A stretch of 64,000 bases of DNA from Rickettsia akari str. Hartford (GTDB lineage: Bacteria; Pseudomonadota; Alphaproteobacteria; Rickettsiales; Rickettsiaceae): contig NC_009881.1 in the NCBI RefSeq assembly GCF_000018205.1, positions 744,001-808,000 on the forward strand, given 5' to 3'. A program made the position numbers and the translations under genes. Of this stretch, positions 37,354 through 47,458 are shown piece by piece. A model generated the notes under the pieces. That model was not told the origin of the DNA and searched no databases. It was given only the letters and a program-made list of their open reading frames with translations. Numbering within the stretch: position 1 is the stretch's first letter; each line of letters begins with the position of its first letter.

Positions 37354-38499
37354 TCACCTCTTCCCCATCGCATAGCCAGTAATCAAGGTTTTTATAGGCT
37401 TAAAATTATTTATCGCCTTAAATCCTATTTGTCTTAAATATCTTACATTTTTGGCATAATTTGAAAAAATATTATTTAACTCATCAGTCAGCTTATACAT
37501 AATAAAATTATCCTCTTGCCTTAGCTTTTGGTATTCTTGTAATGTACCATTATTACTAACAATCATACTCAAAGTCTCTATATCCTTTATGCCCTGATTA
37601 AGCCCCTGTCCTGCTAAAGGATGTATTGTGTGAGCAGTGTCGGCAATAAGCACTATCTTATTATGAAAATATCTATTTGCTATACGAGCTTTTAGCGGAA
37701 AACTACTAATCTCACTATCAATAGTAATTTTACCTAAAGAATTACCGGCATTTCTTTGAGTTAAAAATCTAACTTCTTCCACAGGCAAATTAACAATTAA
37801 AGCAGCCTGATCAGAAGAAGTTGACCATATTACGGATGAAGCATATTGATTTTTTAAAGGCAGCAAAGCAAAAGGACCAAGCGGCAGGAAATGTTCCATA
37901 GCACAATTTTCATGTGGATTTTCATGCTTAATATTAAATGTAAGAGCAGTTTGATAAGATTTTTCAATTTCATTAGCAAAATAATGAGACTTCACTTTTG
38001 AATTTGCGCCATCACATATAATTAATAAACTACACTTAATGTGTTTATCATCAAATTTTATAATCGAGTAGTCATTATGGCTTATAACATCTTGATATTG
38101 ATTATGATCAATTAATGTTATCCACGGATTATTAGTCATTCTTGACAATAGTATTTTTTTAAAATCACTATTCTTAATCACATATCCAAGTACAGAGTCA
38201 TCGTCATTGCGTAAATCTAATATCTCTGCAGCCTTATTATCTACCACATATATTTCTTGCATTTTTGCCACAAACTTTTCAAGCTCTGCCCATATATCAA
38301 TAGAGAATAAGAAATTTTTGGAATGCGGCGTTAAAGCAGTAATTCTTATATCGTTGAAAAACTCTGGGCTTTTTACCGATTGACTCTCGAATATAGTAGT
38401 TTTAATACCCTTTTCTGCAAAAGAAAGTGCGGTTAGCATGCCACTCAAACCGCATCCTAAGATTATAGTATCAATCTGTTTTGTTTTCATTTGACTCAT
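37354..38499 (-). CDS. UbiH/UbiF/Coq6-type FAD monooxygenase
   Basis: 381 residues. Ring hydroxylase of ubiquinone biosynthesis. N-terminal dinucleotide site IILGCGLSGMLTALSFAEKG, middle motif LLIICDGANSKVKSHYF (the D-G family motif) and C-terminal FAD-ribityl motif VLIADTAHTIHPLAGQGLNQ. Which ring position it hydroxylates cannot be told from this. Two candidate starts lie 9 bp apart (38499, MSQMKTK, and 38490). The gene overlaps the upstream mnhF-like gene by 29 bp, so the two are co-translated. Confidence 0.9.
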   Translation of the reverse strand: MSQMKTKQIDTIILGCGLSGMLTALSFAEKGIKTTIFESQSVKSPEFFNDIRITALTPHSKNFLFSIDIWAELEKFVAKMQEIYVVDNKAAEILDLRNDDDSVLGYVIKNSDFKKILLSRMTNNPWITLIDHNQYQDVISHNDYSIIKFDDKHIKCSLLIICDGANSKVKSHYFANEIEKSYQTALTFNIKHENPHENCAMEHFLPLGPFALLPLKNQYASSVIWSTSSDQAALIVNLPVEEVRFLTQRNAGNSLGKITIDSEISSFPLKARIANRYFHNKIVLIADTAHTIHPLAGQGLNQGIKDIETLSMIVSNNGTLQEYQKLRQEDNFIMYKLTDELNNIFSNYAKNVRYLRQIGFKAINNFKPIKTLITGYAMGKR

Positions 38500-38737
38500 G
38501 TATAAAATATTTTAAATATCCGTTTGTTGCTATAAAGCTTAAAAGAAAGTAAATAATGGCTATATCCAAATATGAACTATTGCCTGAGTATAAACCTAAA
38601 CAGCAAATAAATAAACTAACTAAAGTCGTGCAGCTATTTAAAATCAATAAATTTGTAAAAGTATCTGTTTTTTTGATAAATAGGTAGGTTATTAAGCAAA
38701 TAAATAATGCAATAATAATTAAACAGATGTTAAGCAT
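38471..38737 (-). CDS. MnhF/MrpF-like membrane protein (orphan)
   Basis: 88 residues with three predicted membrane segments: LNICLIIIALFICLITYLF, LLILNSCTTLVSLFICCLGL and YLDIAIIYFLLSFIATNGYL. The last contains the D-I-A-x-x-Y-x-L-L-x-F signature of subunit F of multisubunit Na+/H+ antiporters. No other Mnh/Mrp subunit is adjacent. It overlaps the UbiH-like gene by 29 bp. The other subunits may be elsewhere on the chromosome. Confidence 0.75.
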   Translation of the reverse strand: MLNICLIIIALFICLITYLFIKKTDTFTNLLILNSCTTLVSLFICCLGLYSGNSSYLDIAIIYFLLSFIATNGYLKYFIHESNENKTD

Positions 38738-38792
38738 AATTTTTAAAATTTGGTTTTACTGCTTGTTATGGGCTTTGTTGTATAAGTCCGAT

Positions 38793-38896
38793 GTTATACC
38801 GTGGTTTGACCACGGTATCCATAAAAATAACTTATGCATAATACTAATAATTTTATTAGTAGCAACTGGACCCCGTGGTCAAGCCACGGGGTGACA
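38793..38896. repeat. Palindromic repeat, family A
   Basis: GTTATACCGTGGTTTGACCA head, TATCCATAAAAATAACTTAT, then CTGGACCCCGTGGTCAAGCC and ACGGGGTGAC tail. Inverted CCGTGGTTTGACCACGG-type ends. Sits in the divergent spacer upstream of ntrX. Confidence 0.85.
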
Positions 38897-39097
38897 CAGC
38901 AAAGCACTAGGTTCACGCCTACGTGTAAATGACAATATCACACAGTACCTCATTATGTATAATGATTTATAACACTACAAACAACAAATAAATTAATTAC
39001 AATTCCTTAAATAATTTTAATATTATGTAATCTTAGCCAACATTTACATTATAAATAGCTATTGTGACAAAAATGTTATAAAAAAATGTTGCTTTCT

Positions 39098-39126
39098 TTT
39101 ACATTCAGCATTAACGTATATATTTA
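39098..39126 (+). promoter_or_regulatory. Candidate promoter of ntrX
   Basis: TTTACA (39098-39103), a 17-bp spacer, then TATTTA (39121-39126), 33 bp before the ATG. An AAGGT-type ribosome site (39147-39151) precedes the start. Confidence 0.5.
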
Positions 39127-39158
39127 GGCTTTGATTAATATTTGTAAGGTAAATTGTA

Positions 39159-40586
39159 ATGTCACAACTAGATGTTTTAATAGTAGATGATGAAGAAAGT
39201 ATACGAAATCTCATTGCTGCAAATTTGAAAGATGAAGGTTTTAATCCTAAGGTTGCCGCTAATAGTACTCAAGCTCTTAAAATACTTTCCGCGAAACCGG
39301 TCTCTGCAGTGATACTTGATATTTGGCTTCAAGGAAGCGAAATTGACGGTCTTGGGATTTTAGAGATAATTAAAAAACGCTATCCTTTAATGCCCGTAAT
39401 AATTATTAGCGGTCACGGTACTATAGAAACAGCAGTAAATGCTATAAAAATGGGTGCTTACGATTATATAGAAAAACCTTTTAATAATGATAAATTAGTT
39501 ATTTTACTTAAAAGAGCTTGCGAAGTAACAAAGTTAAAACGTGAAAATATAGATTTAAAATCAAAAGTTATAGATAAAACTGAATTAGTAGGCGAATGTG
39601 CGGTAACTTTAAAATATAAAATGGAAATAGAAAAGGCAGCTAGCTCTAGCAGTCGTATAATGATTCACGGTAAAGTCGGTAGCGGTAAAGAACTTGCAGC
39701 AAGGTTAATTCATAAACAATCTAAAAGAGTTAATAATCCGTTCATTATTTTCAGCCCTACCTGTATGACTACAGAAAAAATTAATCAAGAATTATTCGGC
39801 GAATTTGCAAAGCAGGAAAATAATAATAAACGCCCTACTATCTTAGCATTTGCTAATAACGGTACTTTATATATAGATGAGGTCAGTAGTATTCCTATGC
39901 CCATCCAGGTAAAATTATTAAAATTCCTTAAAGATCAGACTATTACAAAGCCTTGTGGAAAAACTATTAAAGTTGATATAAAAATTATCACAGGTACTTC
40001 TAAAAATATTCAAGATGAAGTTAATAATGGCAAATTCCTAGAAGATCTATATTATCGCCTTAATGTATCCTCTCTAAAAGTACCCTCATTATATGAGAGA
40101 AAAGAAGATATACCGCTACTAGTTAAATATTTTGTTAAACAGCTTTCAAAATTTTCAGGTTTAAAAGAACGTAACTTTGCTGATGAAACTATCGCTGCTC
40201 TTCAATCCTATGAATGGCCGGGTAATATCAGACAATTACGTAATGTAGTTGAATGGACTTTGATTATGAATCCATTAACTGTAGGTAATAATGAAATTAT
40301 CAAACCTTATATGATACCTTCCGAAATATTAGCAAATAGTGCTAATCTCACAAAACTTGAAGATAGTTTTGATATGTTATCTATGCCACTTAGAGAGGCT
40401 AGAGAAGTTTTTGAACGTCAATATCTATCGGCACAAATGAGTCGTTTTAATAATAATATTTCAAAAACATCCTCATTTGTCGGTATGGAAAGATCAGCTT
40501 TGCATCGTAAATTAAAATTATTAAGCTTACATATACCTCCTACAAATAGAATCAATGAAGAAAAATATGAGGAAGCAAATGCTTAA
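39159..40586 (+). CDS. ntrX: NtrX-type response regulator
   Basis: 475 residues. Receiver domain with acidic pair VDDEES, phospho-acceptor in [16 protein letters not shown], and the Lys in YIEKPFN. An AAA+ domain follows with a degenerate Walker A ([16 protein letters not shown] instead of GExGTGKE) and Walker [13 protein letters not shown]. The GAFTGA sigma-54 contact loop is absent: the [19 protein letters not shown] region lacks it. The C-terminal Fis-type helix-turn-helix ends [20 protein letters not shown]. It likely acts as a sigma70-dependent regulator. The NtrY kinase gene is not in the window. The 3' end overlaps the next start. Confidence 0.9.
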   Translation: MSQLDVLIVDDEESIRNLIAANLKDEGFNPKVAANSTQALKILSAKPVSAVILDIWLQGSEIDGLGILEIIKKRYPLMPVIIISGHGTIETAVNAIKMGAYDYIEKPFNNDKLVILLKRACEVTKLKRENIDLKSKVIDKTELVGECAVTLKYKMEIEKAASSSSRIMIHGKVGSGKELAARLIHKQSKRVNNPFIIFSPTCMTTEKINQELFGEFAKQENNNKRPTILAFANNGTLYIDEVSSIPMPIQVKLLKFLKDQTITKPCGKTIKVDIKIITGTSKNIQDEVNNGKFLEDLYYRLNVSSLKVPSLYERKEDIPLLVKYFVKQLSKFSGLKERNFADETIAALQSYEWPGNIRQLRNVVEWTLIMNPLTVGNNEIIKPYMIPSEILANSANLTKLEDSFDMLSMPLREAREVFERQYLSAQMSRFNNNISKTSSFVGMERSALHRKLKLLSLHIPPTNRINEEKYEEANA

Positions 40587-42324
40587 AGTAATATCAATAA
40601 TTACTATTTATTTGTTATTAAGCAGCTGCTCCGAATCTACTCGTGATGCGAATGGATTACTTACGGATAGTCAGAGCACAGTAATTCGGAATTATATAAT
40701 ATCGCAAAATTCTAAAAACCTTAAAGTGCACCTTAAAGAGAAGTTCGGTTCAAATTTAAAAGGAGTCAAATTAATAGGAGTCAAGCTAATAAATGAAGAT
40801 TTATCAGGAATAGATTTAACTTCCTGTGAAATATTACGTGCTGATTTTGCAGGTAGTAATTTAGAAAAAGCTATACTTACAAATGCTATAATTCAAGAAA
40901 GTAATTTTGCAGATTCGGTAATAAAAAATATTTCCGGATATAATTCTGACTTTCAAGGTTCAATTTTTAACAATGTAACATTACAAAATACAAATTTTGT
41001 TCGATCAAATTTTAGCGATACTGCTTTTAATAAAACTACTATAATAAATGTCAACTTTGAAAATTCTCAATTTAGTCATGTATTATGGCGCAATAGCACC
41101 ATCGATGGTGTTAATTTTCAAAAAACTAACCTAAAGAATAATAGCTTTAAAAATACTAATATAACAAATTCAATATTTTACGGTACGGATTTAGAAAAAA
41201 GTGTAATAAATAATACCAATTTTACTAATAATTATTTTGAATCTAGCGATCTAAGTCACACTAAATTAACGGCAGTAATAATTAAGGATTCTAACTTTAC
41301 ACAAAGCATTTTTAATGAAGTAAATTTTAATAACATACAAAGTCACAACTCTTTCTTTTCATACGCTTCCTTTCAAGATTCAACGTTACGGAATATTAGC
41401 CTTACTAAATGTGATTTACAAAATAGTACAATTAGTAGTTCAGTTTTAAATCATTTTAAAATCGATAATGCTATATTAAATAACATGAGTCTCAACGATA
41501 ACAAATTTAATAATTTATCAATAAAAAATAGTAATGCCAATTTTGTAAGGATTAATAAAACTAAAGGCTCAAATATTACTTTAGATAATATCAGCTATAC
41601 TAATAATATTTTTAGCAATAATGATTTTAAACAATTTATAGTGATTAATACTGACTTAAACAGCAGTGAAATAATAAACTCAAATATAACTAACGGACAA
41701 TTTAATAATGTAAATTTTTCTAAATCTTTAATACAAAACGTAAATTTTTCAGATGTTAAAATGACTTTAGGTAATTTAAACCAAGTAGCTCTAATAAATT
41801 CTAATCTAACAAATACTACGGTTATTAACTCCGTCCTTTCTAATTCACAAATAAATAATATTAACTACCAAGCATATTCCGGTTTTATTAATACTAATGT
41901 TTCTAATAATATTATTTTAAATAGCAATAATTCGAGCAAAATTCCACCAAATAATATAGTAATAAGTTCGGTAAAAGATTTGCAAAAAATCACTAACTTA
42001 ACAAATATAAATTTAACAAATCTTGACCTAAGTAGTTTAGTATTTAATGAAACAGATTTTTCAAATAGTATCTTTAAAAATGCTAATTTAACAAATACGG
42101 TAATAAAGAATTCTATTTTAAAAGAAGCTAATTTTTCTACAGCAATACTTACTAAAACAGATTTCTCAAACTCAATATTAACAAATAGCATATTTAAATC
42201 AGCTAAAATTGATCGGGCAGGCTTTAATAACTCTGACCTAACAAATGCTGATTTTACCGAAGCAACAATTAAAGATACTTCATTTGATCAAGCTAAGACA
42301 AGCGGAATGAAAGGCGTAGAATAG
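40555..42324 (+). CDS. Pentapeptide-repeat lipoprotein
   Basis: Up to 589 residues. The lipoprotein signal is [20 protein letters not shown] with the lipobox L-S-S-C, so the start at 40579 is most economical; earlier in-frame ATGs at 40555 and 40567 exist. The mature part from about residue 80 to the end is made of A/S-(N/D)-(L/F/I)-x-x pentapeptides such as [20 protein letters not shown] and [20 protein letters not shown], forming a long right-handed beta-helix. It is Asn- and Ser-rich. It overlaps ntrX by 8 bp (start 40579) or more, so expression is coupled. Probably anchored to the outer membrane; partner unknown. Confidence 0.85.
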   Translation: MKKNMRKQMLKVISIITIYLLLSSCSESTRDANGLLTDSQSTVIRNYIISQNSKNLKVHLKEKFGSNLKGVKLIGVKLINEDLSGIDLTSCEILRADFAGSNLEKAILTNAIIQESNFADSVIKNISGYNSDFQGSIFNNVTLQNTNFVRSNFSDTAFNKTTIINVNFENSQFSHVLWRNSTIDGVNFQKTNLKNNSFKNTNITNSIFYGTDLEKSVINNTNFTNNYFESSDLSHTKLTAVIIKDSNFTQSIFNEVNFNNIQSHNSFFSYASFQDSTLRNISLTKCDLQNSTISSSVLNHFKIDNAILNNMSLNDNKFNNLSIKNSNANFVRINKTKGSNITLDNISYTNNIFSNNDFKQFIVINTDLNSSEIINSNITNGQFNNVNFSKSLIQNVNFSDVKMTLGNLNQVALINSNLTNTTVINSVLSNSQINNINYQAYSGFINTNVSNNIILNSNNSSKIPPNNIVISSVKDLQKITNLTNINLTNLDLSSLVFNETDFSNSIFKNANLTNTVIKNSILKEANFSTAILTKTDFSNSILTNSIFKSAKIDRAGFNNSDLTNADFTEATIKDTSFDQAKTSGMKGVE

Positions 42325-42381
42325 TTTTCAAATGCTATAAGCGATTGTAGGATTTGTGTCGCATGGCTCGGTTTCACTTCT

Positions 42382-42485
42382 GTCATGCCGTGGCTTGACC
42401 ACACGGCATCCAGTTAAAAATGCTAAAATTATTAGCATTTTTATTGTTTTTATGGACCCCCCGTGGTCAAGCTGCGTTGGTGACG
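42382..42485. repeat. Palindromic repeat, family A
   Basis: GTCATGCCGTGGCTTGACCA head, AGTTAAAAATGCTAAAATTA centre, ATGGACCCCCCGTGGTCAAG and TTGGTGAC tail. Downstream, 42536-42576 (ATGCAACAACGCCCCGCTTA, GCAGGAATGA) is a half family B end. Confidence 0.8.
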
Positions 42486-42579
42486 CTGTAGGTTTTACAG
42501 GTACGCCACAACGCCTGCTCTCAATGACCACTCGGTATCCATGCAACAACGCCCCGCTTATGCAGGAATGAAACAGCAT

Positions 42580-43602
42580 TTACCTTCGATGGCTCTTCAA
42601 AGATTTTCCTTTATTAATAGGAGTATTAGACGGTGTAAATGCATTATTATTCATGCAACCAGTAGGAATTTGCTTCTGCATTCTATTAATAATTCGTTGT
42701 TGTTTAAGATTATTGATCTTTTGTCTTCCGGCTATCCTTATAGATTTAGTAATTTTGGCAGTTTCCACAAATATTTCCTGAGGAGTTTGTAACTGATCAA
42801 TGTACTCACAATGCTTTTTAAGAAACTCTTCTTTTATCTTTGGCGTTACTCCTTTCAAATCAACATATGTTTTATATAACTTCTTTAATTTTATTTTAGA
42901 TTCTTTTATTTGTTGTTCGGAAGATTTTTGAGAAAGTGATTTAATCGAATTAACAAGACTACTGCCTATTTCTTTTATAATATTAACTGCAGGCGCAGCT
43001 ATTTTCTTTATTCCTTCATAAATTTCACCGATTGCTTTAGCAATAACATCTAATATTTTAGGCTCATATTCTTTGGATATAGTAGGTGTATCCCTAATAA
43101 TATCTCTAGCTTCAGTTAGATTATTAGCTAAATTAAATAATGCTTTTTTTTCTTCTAAATCAGTATATCGAGTAGCATATGAACTAACTATATCTGCATG
43201 AGCATCTATAGTATCGGTAATTATTGATTTAGTATCATTAAAAGAAAGAGCTGTAAATGTCTTTTTTCGTGTTACAGTAGTATCTTCTCTTAATTTATCT
43301 AGCCTATCACGTATTGCTTGGTCTTTTTGAGCATTAAGAGTTTTACTTTTTTGTTCTATTTTAACTGCGGATTGTATCTTCTCAACTAGCTTATCTACCT
43401 CATCATCGGATCCATAACCAGAGTCATAACCGGATTTTTTTGCTGGGATATAAGGTCTATCTTGGAGCTTTGCAAATCTTTCTTCTAATTCTTCAAGTGT
43501 TAGAGGAGTGCCTTTAAGTTTTGCTAATCTTGCTTCTAATTCTTTTATTATTTGATCGTCCTGCTTTTTCTTAGACATATATACCTCCGTAATAATTCTC
43601 AA
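42580..43602 (-). CDS. Rickettsia-specific coiled-coil protein, unrecognised
   Basis: 340 residues from ATG 43602, or 332 from the second Met (MSKKKQDDQIIKELEARLAK), which is the likelier start. Heptad-like segments are clear at residues 9-35 (ELEARLAKLKGTPLTLEELE) and 60-110 (DKLVEKIQSAVKIEQKSKTL). A repeated ELEARLAKLKGTP/LEERFAKLQDRP pair marks the N-terminus. A hydrophobic patch (IYEGIKKIAAPAVNIIKEIG) lies mid-protein. The basic, Ser/Asn-rich tail (SNTPINKGKSLKSHRR) recalls secreted effectors, but that is inference. Intact and flanked by decayed genes. Confidence 0.65.
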   Translation of the reverse strand: MRIITEVYMSKKKQDDQIIKELEARLAKLKGTPLTLEELEERFAKLQDRPYIPAKKSGYDSGYGSDDEVDKLVEKIQSAVKIEQKSKTLNAQKDQAIRDRLDKLREDTTVTRKKTFTALSFNDTKSIITDTIDAHADIVSSYATRYTDLEEKKALFNLANNLTEARDIIRDTPTISKEYEPKILDVIAKAIGEIYEGIKKIAAPAVNIIKEIGSSLVNSIKSLSQKSSEQQIKESKIKLKKLYKTYVDLKGVTPKIKEEFLKKHCEYIDQLQTPQEIFVETAKITKSIRIAGRQKINNLKQQRIINRMQKQIPTGCMNNNAFTPSNTPINKGKSLKSHRR

Positions 43603-43668
43603 TTATTAATAACACAAACTACTAACTAAAATAAAGTATTTTTTAATATGAAAGATAACATCCATTTA

Positions 43669-44040
43669 AACAATATCATTATCCAAACTATCAAAACCGC
43701 TACCTGCTATTTTAGTGCTGCTATCTTCAAAATGAAGATGCTGAGTTATCTCACCTATTACTCCTGCTTTAGCTATTAGTACCGGTAATGCACTTTAGCT
43801 ATACATCCTATTTCAAAAAAATGAGCTTTGATATAATTATCTAGTTTTATAATTATCATCTAATAACAAGATTTTTAATGCCTCTTTTTTATGTTTTGGC
43901 AAACTGCTGCCATATTCTCTAAGCGCAGCATATTCTTTATATCCTATAGCACTCTCTTTGCTGAATTTCTTTTCAATAAATTCAGCCAACTTACTTAAAC
44001 AATACTGTGTACTCTAAGTATCACAAATTTCTTACACTTC
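43669..44040 (-). pseudogene. Degraded hypothetical gene
   Basis: Minus-strand readable pieces are LSKLAEFIEKKFSKESAIGY, KEYAALREYGSSLPKHKKEA and LKILLLDDN, then after stops ALPVLIAKAGVIGEITQHLH and KIAGSGFDSLDNDIV to a TAA near 43669. Possibly the tail of an ankyrin-type gene, but no repeat is certain. Confidence 0.4.
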
Positions 44041-44079
44041 AGAAGTAGAGGAGTTATATGCATTCACAAAAGCGTCACA

Positions 44080-44967
44080 TTATAACCCCTCACGTTTTTT
44101 TATAGACAGTAGCAAATTTGCTATAAGCGGTAAACTAATTGAATCAAAAGCGTGCATCTTAGGTATAAATATACTATTCTCAAGAAGAATTTGAGCCATT
44201 TCTATACGATTTAATTCAAGAACAAACAACCAAGCAATTTTTACAGCCCATGCATACTCAAATTCAGCATTAACATCTGCTCCATTTTGTAGTAAAAGCC
44301 TTGCAGCTTCAATACTATCAACTTCAACTGCTGAATGAAAAGGCGTTACACTATTTTCAGAAGCTCTTCGATCTACAGTAAAAATATTATTGTCGAGCAG
44401 ATAATTTATAATATCTAAAAATCCATTGTTTGCAGCAATATTAAATATAGTTAATTTATTATAATCATCTTCTATTATAAGATATGGATTACCTCCCTTT
44501 TCAATAAAATACTTTATTACGGGCAATAAGTCCTGATCAGCAGACTCTTCTACTATTGCTTCTGCTTTTCCATCTCTATAATAAGCTCTAAATTCTGGTA
44601 ATTCTTCTTCAGATAAATAATATCTTTCTAGATATAATTTTAAGAATAACTCTTTTGATGCTGCTTCAGATAAGTTATATTTTTCTTTATACACTTCTAA
44701 GGATGATTCTTTGAATTTGTCTTCAAATAAATTGCTGTTTTCTTCAGATCATTTGCAAAATAACTGTTTTAATTCCTTTTCAGATAAATTATTTTTTTTA
44801 TAAACTGCTCAAAATAAATATAGCACGTCTTCACTGGATCAATAGTATTTTGCTTTATATGATTTTAAAAATAACTCCTTTAATTCTTTTTTAAATAAGC
44901 TGCATATTCCCTTATACTATTTAAAGAATAACTCAGTTTCTTCTTTCTGCGTTAATTCTTCTAACAT
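44080..44967 (-). pseudogene. Ankyrin-repeat gene with four in-frame stops
   Basis: One frame of 295 codons from ATG 44967 (MLEELTQKEETELFFK) to 44080. In-frame TAG after ELFFK and TGA after AKYY, after VLYLF and after QLFCK interrupt the first third. The first third has internal repeats KELFLKSYKAKYY / KELFLKLYLERYY. The last 204 codons are open (from GTG 44694) and contain ankyrin repeats, for example TIFNIAANNGFLDIINYLLD and TPFHSAVEVDSIEAARLLLQ. No frameshift. The 3' ankyrin part might still be translated from an internal start. Confidence 0.65.
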
Positions 44968-45019
44968 AATTTTACCATAAGTTAATTTTAAACATAAGTA
45001 CACAAAGACACACAGTAGG

Positions 45020-45128
45020 TATATGAAGCTCAATTTGGAAAAGAGGAATCTGTTTTGAATCTTTTAACCGCAGCGTACATACTATAGTCAAGTACAACTA
45101 AGCCAATTTTTCAAATTCAACGAGTATA
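45020..45128. repeat. Palindromic repeat, family D (divergent), overlaps mrdA stop
   Basis: Ends GAAGCTCAATTTGGAAAAGA and CCAATTTTTCAAATTCAACG. The right end shares AATTCAACGAGTATA with the copy at 5568-5694. It supplies the last codons (Y-T-R) and stop of mrdA. Confidence 0.65.
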
Positions 45129-46901
45129 CTTATCCAGCACGTCAGACATGATTTTACGAGCTATTGGGGCGGCGGCTTTACTACCGCCTCCTCCATGGTC
45201 AACAAAAACAGTAACGGAATAAAGAGGATCGTGATAAGGAGCGAAGCCCAAGAACAAAGCATGATTACGCCTCTCCCAGGCAATAGAGTCACGGCTTAAA
45301 TCGTCTTTAGCATTTAGTTTGCCTTGTACTTGGGAAGTACCGGTTTTACCAGCAAGCTGCCTATTTTTACCTAAAATTCTATTATAATACGCCGTACCTC
45401 CCGCAACATTCACAGTATTATATAAACTTTCTTGTATTATTTTGATATTTTCAGGCTTAATATTAACATTATAAAATTCCGAATCATTTTTTAATATTCT
45501 AGGCGTATATAGTTTACCGTTACTTGCAATAGCCGTAATAAATCTTGCAAGCTGAATCGGCGTTACTCCTAAAAATCCTTGCCCGATTGCCAAATTAAAG
45601 CTATCACCTATTGACCAAGGAATCTGTAATTTTTTCTTTTTCCATTCTTTTGACGGTACAAATCCACTACTTTCAGGAGCTAAATCAATACCGGTCTTTG
45701 AGCCGAGGCCAAATTCTCTTGCAACTTCAAGAATTTTATCCGGACCTACTATTCTTGCGAGTGCATACATATAAATATTACAAGAATGCTTTAAAGCAGA
45801 CATCATATCTACCGTCCCATGCCCGCTATGATTCCAACATCTAAAGCTATTAGTACCAAGAGCAGAGCTACCGTCGCAAAAAACGGTTTTATTAGGATTA
45901 ATGCCTACTTCAAGGGCTGCAAGTACGGTAATTATTTTAAAAACCGAACCTGGGGGATACGAGCTTTGTATTACCTTATTAATTAAAGGCTTATAAGGAT
46001 TGCTAATTAAACTTTGCCAATAATTTTCCGATAATTTATTGAAATTATTTGATTCAAAACCCGGTGTGGAAGCACAAATTAGTATGTTTCCGCTTCTAGT
46101 ATCCATAACTATTGCCGAAGAGCCTTTAGGATTTAAATATTGCTGGATATTTTGCTGAAGAGAAGCATCGATATTTAAATACATATCTTTACCAGCTTTA
46201 GTAGGGGTTCCTGCTATTTCTCTTACCTGCTTACCGTAAGCGTTTACTTCAACTTTTTTATAACCGAATTCTCCTCGTAATTTACTATCGTAATATTTTT
46301 CGATACCGTATTTACCAATATTAAAATCGCTTAAGCTATGTATATTTAACTCTTGCTTCTCTTGTTCATTTATTTGACCTAGATAACCGATTAAATGAGA
46401 AGTAGTGCTTGAAAAAGGATAAAATCTTAAATATCCTATATCAATGAATATTGAAGCTAGTTTATGCTTTTGTTCTTCAACCATTGATACTTGCTGCCAA
46501 TCGAGCTGATCAAGTATTATTACAGGAGTGTGGCGACTAGATTTTTTAATTTTTTGCTTAATATAATTATATTTTTCCGGAGATAAATTTAGAATATTAC
46601 TAACTATTGCTAATTCATCCAGATAATTATTATTAATGCTCCTATCTATTACTAACTGATAACATGGTTTATTAGTAGCTAAGATACTGCCGTCTACATC
46701 ATAAATTCTTCCTCTGGTCGGCGGAAGTACAACAAAATTAATACGATTCTTATCTGATAAAGTCTTATATTCTTCACTTTTAATAAGCTGCAAATAAAAC
46801 ATTCTTATTCCAAGCAGTGATAAAAATCCGAGTTTACCTAACCCGATTATAAAGGCCCTTCGTGAAATTAACTCACCATGTAGTATTTTTTTATTTAGCA
46901 T
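45117..46901 (-). CDS. mrdA: Penicillin-binding protein 2 (elongation transpeptidase)
   Basis: 594 residues. Class B PBP of the rod/elongation complex. N-terminal membrane anchor AFIIGLGKLGFLSLLGIRMF, pedestal PPTRGRIYDVDGSILATNKP. The transpeptidase active site shows S-V-F-K in YPPGSVFKIITVLAAL, the S-x-N in KHSCNIYMYALA and K-T-G in AGKTGTSQVQG. Overlaps mreD by 11 bp (46891-46901), so the two are coupled. Its last three codons and stop fall inside a family D palindromic repeat. Confidence 0.96.
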   Translation of the reverse strand: MLNKKILHGELISRRAFIIGLGKLGFLSLLGIRMFYLQLIKSEEYKTLSDKNRINFVVLPPTRGRIYDVDGSILATNKPCYQLVIDRSINNNYLDELAIVSNILNLSPEKYNYIKQKIKKSSRHTPVIILDQLDWQQVSMVEEQKHKLASIFIDIGYLRFYPFSSTTSHLIGYLGQINEQEKQELNIHSLSDFNIGKYGIEKYYDSKLRGEFGYKKVEVNAYGKQVREIAGTPTKAGKDMYLNIDASLQQNIQQYLNPKGSSAIVMDTRSGNILICASTPGFESNNFNKLSENYWQSLISNPYKPLINKVIQSSYPPGSVFKIITVLAALEVGINPNKTVFCDGSSALGTNSFRCWNHSGHGTVDMMSALKHSCNIYMYALARIVGPDKILEVAREFGLGSKTGIDLAPESSGFVPSKEWKKKKLQIPWSIGDSFNLAIGQGFLGVTPIQLARFITAIASNGKLYTPRILKNDSEFYNVNIKPENIKIIQESLYNTVNVAGGTAYYNRILGKNRQLAGKTGTSQVQGKLNAKDDLSRDSIAWERRNHALFLGFAPYHDPLYSVTVFVDHGGGGSKAAAPIARKIMSDVLDKYTR

Positions 46902-47412
46902 ACTTTTTAAAGTAATTCATAGGAGAATCAAGTATAAGACGCATTATATTGTAAGAAAATATAGTTGTTAAAAATTGAAAGCAAATTATTAAATATCCGT
47001 CTGCTTCTAGCTTCTTGATCGTTATTAATAAATATTTAAAATTCAATATAAATAAACAATAAACACAAAAAACAACAAAATTTATCCAATAGTTTTTAGC
47101 TATAAAAAATTTTACAAAGAGTTTATATATTATATATGCCGATAAAAAAACTAACGAATTTGTACCGATAGGCATACCGCTTACTTGATCTATCAATAGA
47201 CCGAGGAAAAATATGCTAAAAATATTTAAGGAATATAAAGACATGAAATAATAAATAAACATAATTTCCATTGCCGGACAAATTCTGCTTTGGCTATTTA
47301 TTTTATAACTCACTAACGGAAATAATATTATAAAAAAACATAGAAAAGCAAACAGCAATTTTAATATTACTTGTAAGCTATTTTTATATATGTCCTGTTT
47401 TATCTTTAACAT
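46891..47412 (-). CDS. mreD: Rod shape-determining protein MreD
   Basis: 173 residues from ATG 47412 (MLKIKQDIYKNSLQVILKLL). An open frame continues upstream to 47502, but that part (IWIPRSGRGM) is translated from a palindromic repeat, so I reject it. Five or so membrane segments, e.g. LLFAFLCFFIILFPLVSY and IFSIFFLGLLIDQVSGMPIG, the latter the MreD signature (G-L-L-x-D-x-x-S-G-x-P-x-G). Couples with mrdA. mreB and mreC are not upstream in this window. Confidence 0.88.
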   Translation of the reverse strand: MLKIKQDIYKNSLQVILKLLFAFLCFFIILFPLVSYKINSQSRICPAMEIMFIYYFMSLYSLNIFSIFFLGLLIDQVSGMPIGTNSLVFLSAYIIYKLFVKFFIAKNYWINFVVFCVYCLFILNFKYLLITIKKLEADGYLIICFQFLTTIFSYNIMRLILDSPMNYFKKYAK

Positions 47413-47458
47413 GAATAGTTTGTTGTTATGTATTTTGTACTGTGTTATACTATAATTA

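Noticed and set aside
41865..42191. Minus-strand open frame in the pentapeptide gene
   Set aside because: Produced by the repetitive codons of the plus-strand pentapeptides.
42328..42792. Open frames on both strands at 42.3-42.8 kb
   Set aside because: Made of family A/B repeats and antisense to the coiled-coil gene.
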